Assembly: GCA_937914815.1 (NCBI GenBank)
Contig: CALDMI010000327.1
Span: 1-6,179, forward strand
DNA length: 6,179 nt
Reading direction: 5' to 3'
DNA from: an uncultured Clostridia bacterium
GTDB taxonomy: Bacteria > Bacillota > Clostridia > Oscillospirales > CAG-272
The translations under genes and the position numbers were made by a program. Below the pieces are notes generated by a model. It was not told the DNA's origin. It did no database searches and worked only from the letters and a program-made list of their open reading frames with translations. How positions within the stretch are numbered: position 1 is the first letter of the stretch; each line of letters starts with the position of its first letter. Positions 4,804 to 6,179 of this stretch are shown here, piece after piece.

Positions 4804-5643
4804 ATGAGCGTTGTTATCGGAATTGATGTCGGAGGAAGCACGACAAAGATTGTCGGATTCCGTGACACCGGAGTAAAGCGGGAGCTCATCGACCCGCTGT
4901 TCGTCACCTCCGACGACCCCCTGACCTCGGTCTACGGTGCGTTCGGAAAATTCACATCGCAGAACTCCCTGTCACTCTCTGACATTGACCGGGTTATGAT
5001 GACCGGAGTGGGCTCCGGATACGTTGAAAAAGGAATATACGGGCTTAAGTGCGTGCGCGTCCCGGAGTTTGAAAGCATAGGTCGCGGGGGGCTCTACCTC
5101 TCCGGACTGCGGGAGGCTGTAATAGTCAGCCTCGGCACCGGAACGGCGATAGTCCGCGCGACGGAGAGTGAAACCGAATACCTCGGTGGAACCGGAGTCG
5201 GTGGCGGGACGCTCGTCGGTCTGTCGCGTCTGCTCCTCGGGGCGGAGAGCGTCAGTCACATCTCCGACATGGCGCGAGAGGGAGACCTCGGGAAAATTGA
5301 CCTGCGTATCGGGGATATCTCGGTCGCCGGCTCGTCCGGCGGGCTCGCAGACGACGTGACGGCGGCGAACTTCGGAAACGTATCCGAGCTCGCCGACAAG
5401 CCCGACATAGCAAAGGGTATACTCAATCTCGTATTTGAGACGGTCGGCATGGTTTCAATATTCGCCGCGCGCTCAAAGAATGTCTGCGATATTATTCTGA
5501 CCGGAAATCTCACACAGATAGACGCCTGCCGCGCGAAGTTCGACGACTTCAACAGAATGGGCTACGGCGTGCGGTTTGTGATACCGCCGATGGCACAGTT
5601 CTCCACCGTTATAGGCACCGCCCTCTCGGGGCTCACGGAGTGA
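4804..5643 (+). CDS. coaW: Type II pantothenate kinase (CoaW-like)
   Basis: This is a 279-residue protein, close to the 267 of Staphylococcus aureus CoaW. It has the ASKHA-fold signatures in order: phosphate-1 loop GIDVGGSTTKI near the N-terminus; EFESIGRGGLYL with E88, matching the catalytic glutamate; SLGTGTA as the second phosphate loop; GGTGVGGGTLVGLSRLL (128-144); a DMAREGD-x3-IDL segment; and TAANFGNV, which closely matches TAANFGHV of the staphylococcal enzyme. It should phosphorylate pantothenate with ATP in the cytoplasm, the first committed step to coenzyme A; type II enzymes of this kind are often insensitive to CoA feedback. At the place where CoaW and human PANK3 have an Arg just before the glycine-rich loop (R-V-G-G), this protein has Y126. 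The ATG lies 3 bp after the preceding stop with only a weak SD, so translation is probably coupled. Confidence 0.9.
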   Translation: MSVVIGIDVGGSTTKIVGFRDTGVKRELIDPLFVTSDDPLTSVYGAFGKFTSQNSLSLSDIDRVMMTGVGSGYVEKGIYGLKCVRVPEFESIGRGGLYLSGLREAVIVSLGTGTAIVRATESETEYLGGTGVGGGTLVGLSRLLLGAESVSHISDMAREGDLGKIDLRIGDISVAGSSGGLADDVTAANFGNVSELADKPDIAKGILNLVFETVGMVSIFAARSKNVCDIILTGNLTQIDACRAKFDDFNRMGYGVRFVIPPMAQFSTVIGTALSGLTE

Positions 5644-5715
5644 CAAAAAAGCAAAATCACCCGCCGGAACCGGGAAGCGGACAACCGGCACACAAAGAGA
5701 AAAAGGGAGACCCTT

Positions 5716-6153
5716 ATGAATGTAATGAAATTCCTGATTCCGAAAAGTCAGGTCGTGTTCATAGGCGAGGACAGCACGGTGCGCCAGGCTTACGAGAAGA
5801 TGCGCTATCACAGGTACACCGCGGTGCCGGTCATCGACGGGGAGGGAAAATATGTCGGTACGCTCCGTAACGACGATCTCTTTGCCTACTTTATGGAGGG
5901 CGGCACCTCCGACACGCGGGCGGCGGAGGACACTCCCCTCACATACATACTTGACAGAGCCTACTCAAAACCGCTCTACCACAACGCGACGATGGCGGAG
6001 CTGATAGACGCCGTGCGCGAGCACAACTTCGTCGCGATAGTCGACGACAGAGGCTGCTTTGTCGGAATAGTACTGCGCCGGGATGTTCTGAATTTTCTTT
6101 TCGACTGCTATGAAAAGAGCATGACGCGGGCACAGGCAAGAAAACAGCAATAA
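5716..6153 (+). CDS. CBS-domain pair protein, probable nucleotide-sensing regulator
   Basis: This is a 145-residue protein consisting almost only of two CBS domains (about 8-60 and 75-132). The first ends YTAVPVIDGEGKYVGTLRNDDL with the ligand-type motif G48-T-L-R-N-D-D54. The second ends FVAIVDDRGCFVGIVLRRDVL (G117 to D123), in which Leu120 replaces the usual Thr/Ser of GIVTRRD. CBS pairs bind AMP, ATP, SAM or cyclic di-AMP and usually regulate another protein. No catalytic or DNA-binding domain is fused here, so it likely acts in trans, like the stand-alone CBS protein DarB (YkuL) of Bacillus, though the two are not clearly orthologous. The ATG at 5716 has AGGGAGA about 6 bases upstream. 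It follows the pantothenate kinase after 72 bp without a clear terminator or promoter, so it probably belongs to the same transcript. Confidence 0.92.
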   Translation: MNVMKFLIPKSQVVFIGEDSTVRQAYEKMRYHRYTAVPVIDGEGKYVGTLRNDDLFAYFMEGGTSDTRAAEDTPLTYILDRAYSKPLYHNATMAELIDAVREHNFVAIVDDRGCFVGIVLRRDVLNFLFDCYEKSMTRAQARKQQ

Positions 6154-6158
6154 AAGCG

Positions 6159-6172
6159 CCGCCGCACGGCGG
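6159..6172 (+). other. GC-rich hairpin just after the CBS gene
   Basis: CCGCC (6159-6163) and GGCGG (6168-6172) form a perfect five-pair stem with loop GCAC, 5 bases after the TAA stop. The next bases visible (GTATGAC) contain no U-tract, so it does not qualify as an intrinsic terminator from what can be seen. It may protect the 3' end of the message or be part of a longer structure beyond the window. Confidence 0.3.
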
Positions 6173-6179
6173 GTATGAC

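Noticed and set aside
4122..4907. A 261-codon minus-strand frame opposite the MutS-like gene
   Set aside because: Ser/Arg/Pro-rich shadow of a GC-rich gene on the other strand; no domain, no ribosome site, and it overlaps two well-supported genes.
5663..5689. GCCGG/CCGGC inverted repeat between the pantothenate kinase and CBS genes
   Set aside because: Five-pair stem with a 17-base loop and no U-tract; not a terminator and readily expected by chance at this GC content.

Overview
The window looks like a chromosomal segment of an anaerobic, fairly GC-rich member of the Clostridia, probably an uncultured gut lineage such as Oscillospirales or Christensenellales. Evidence for this is the ferredoxin-type [FeFe]-hydrogenase gene with NuoE-like small proteins, the purine-rich Shine-Dalgarno sites (GGAGGA, AAGGAGA, GGGAG), textbook sigma-A promoters with 17-bp spacers, and a type II pantothenate kinase of the Firmicutes kind. 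The exact taxon is inference. No mobile element, tRNA, rRNA or CRISPR array was seen.

Two gene blocks point away from a 334-bp intergenic region (2829-3162). The left block lies on the minus strand. In order of transcription it holds a LysR-type regulator, an APH-fold phosphotransferase, two tandem thioredoxin-fold [2Fe-2S] proteins, and the start of a [FeFe]-hydrogenase-like protein that runs off the window at base 1. Overlaps or gaps of a few bases join LysR to the kinase, the two [2Fe-2S] genes to each other, and the second of these to the hydrogenase gene. Only the kinase and the first [2Fe-2S] gene are separated, by about 100 bp with no clear promoter. One transcript from the LysR promoter could therefore cover all five genes. 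The hydrogenase has an altered H-cluster loop (CCHSVN, where catalytic enzymes have CCP) and resembles the putative sensory (group C-like) hydrogenases. The block may therefore be a redox or H2-sensing module rather than a bulk H2-evolving enzyme.

The right block lies on the plus strand. It encodes a short MutS-family ATPase lacking the mismatch-reading N-terminus, a type II pantothenate kinase (CoaW-like, first committed step of CoA synthesis), and a small protein made of a CBS-domain pair, likely an adenine-nucleotide sensor. The first two genes are 3 bp apart and the third follows after 72 bp.

The most unusual stretch is the divergent intergenic region. One palindromic TTGCAA hexamer (2895-2900) can serve as the -35 element of two back-to-back promoters, each with a 17-bp spacer: TATACT facing left for the LysR operon and TATGAT facing right. 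The rightward promoter does not sit close to a gene. It would transcribe about 165 bp containing several hairpins and ending in a U-rich terminator-like element, just before the separate promoter of the MutS-like gene (TTGCGC-N17-TATAAT). This is a candidate undescribed small structured RNA.
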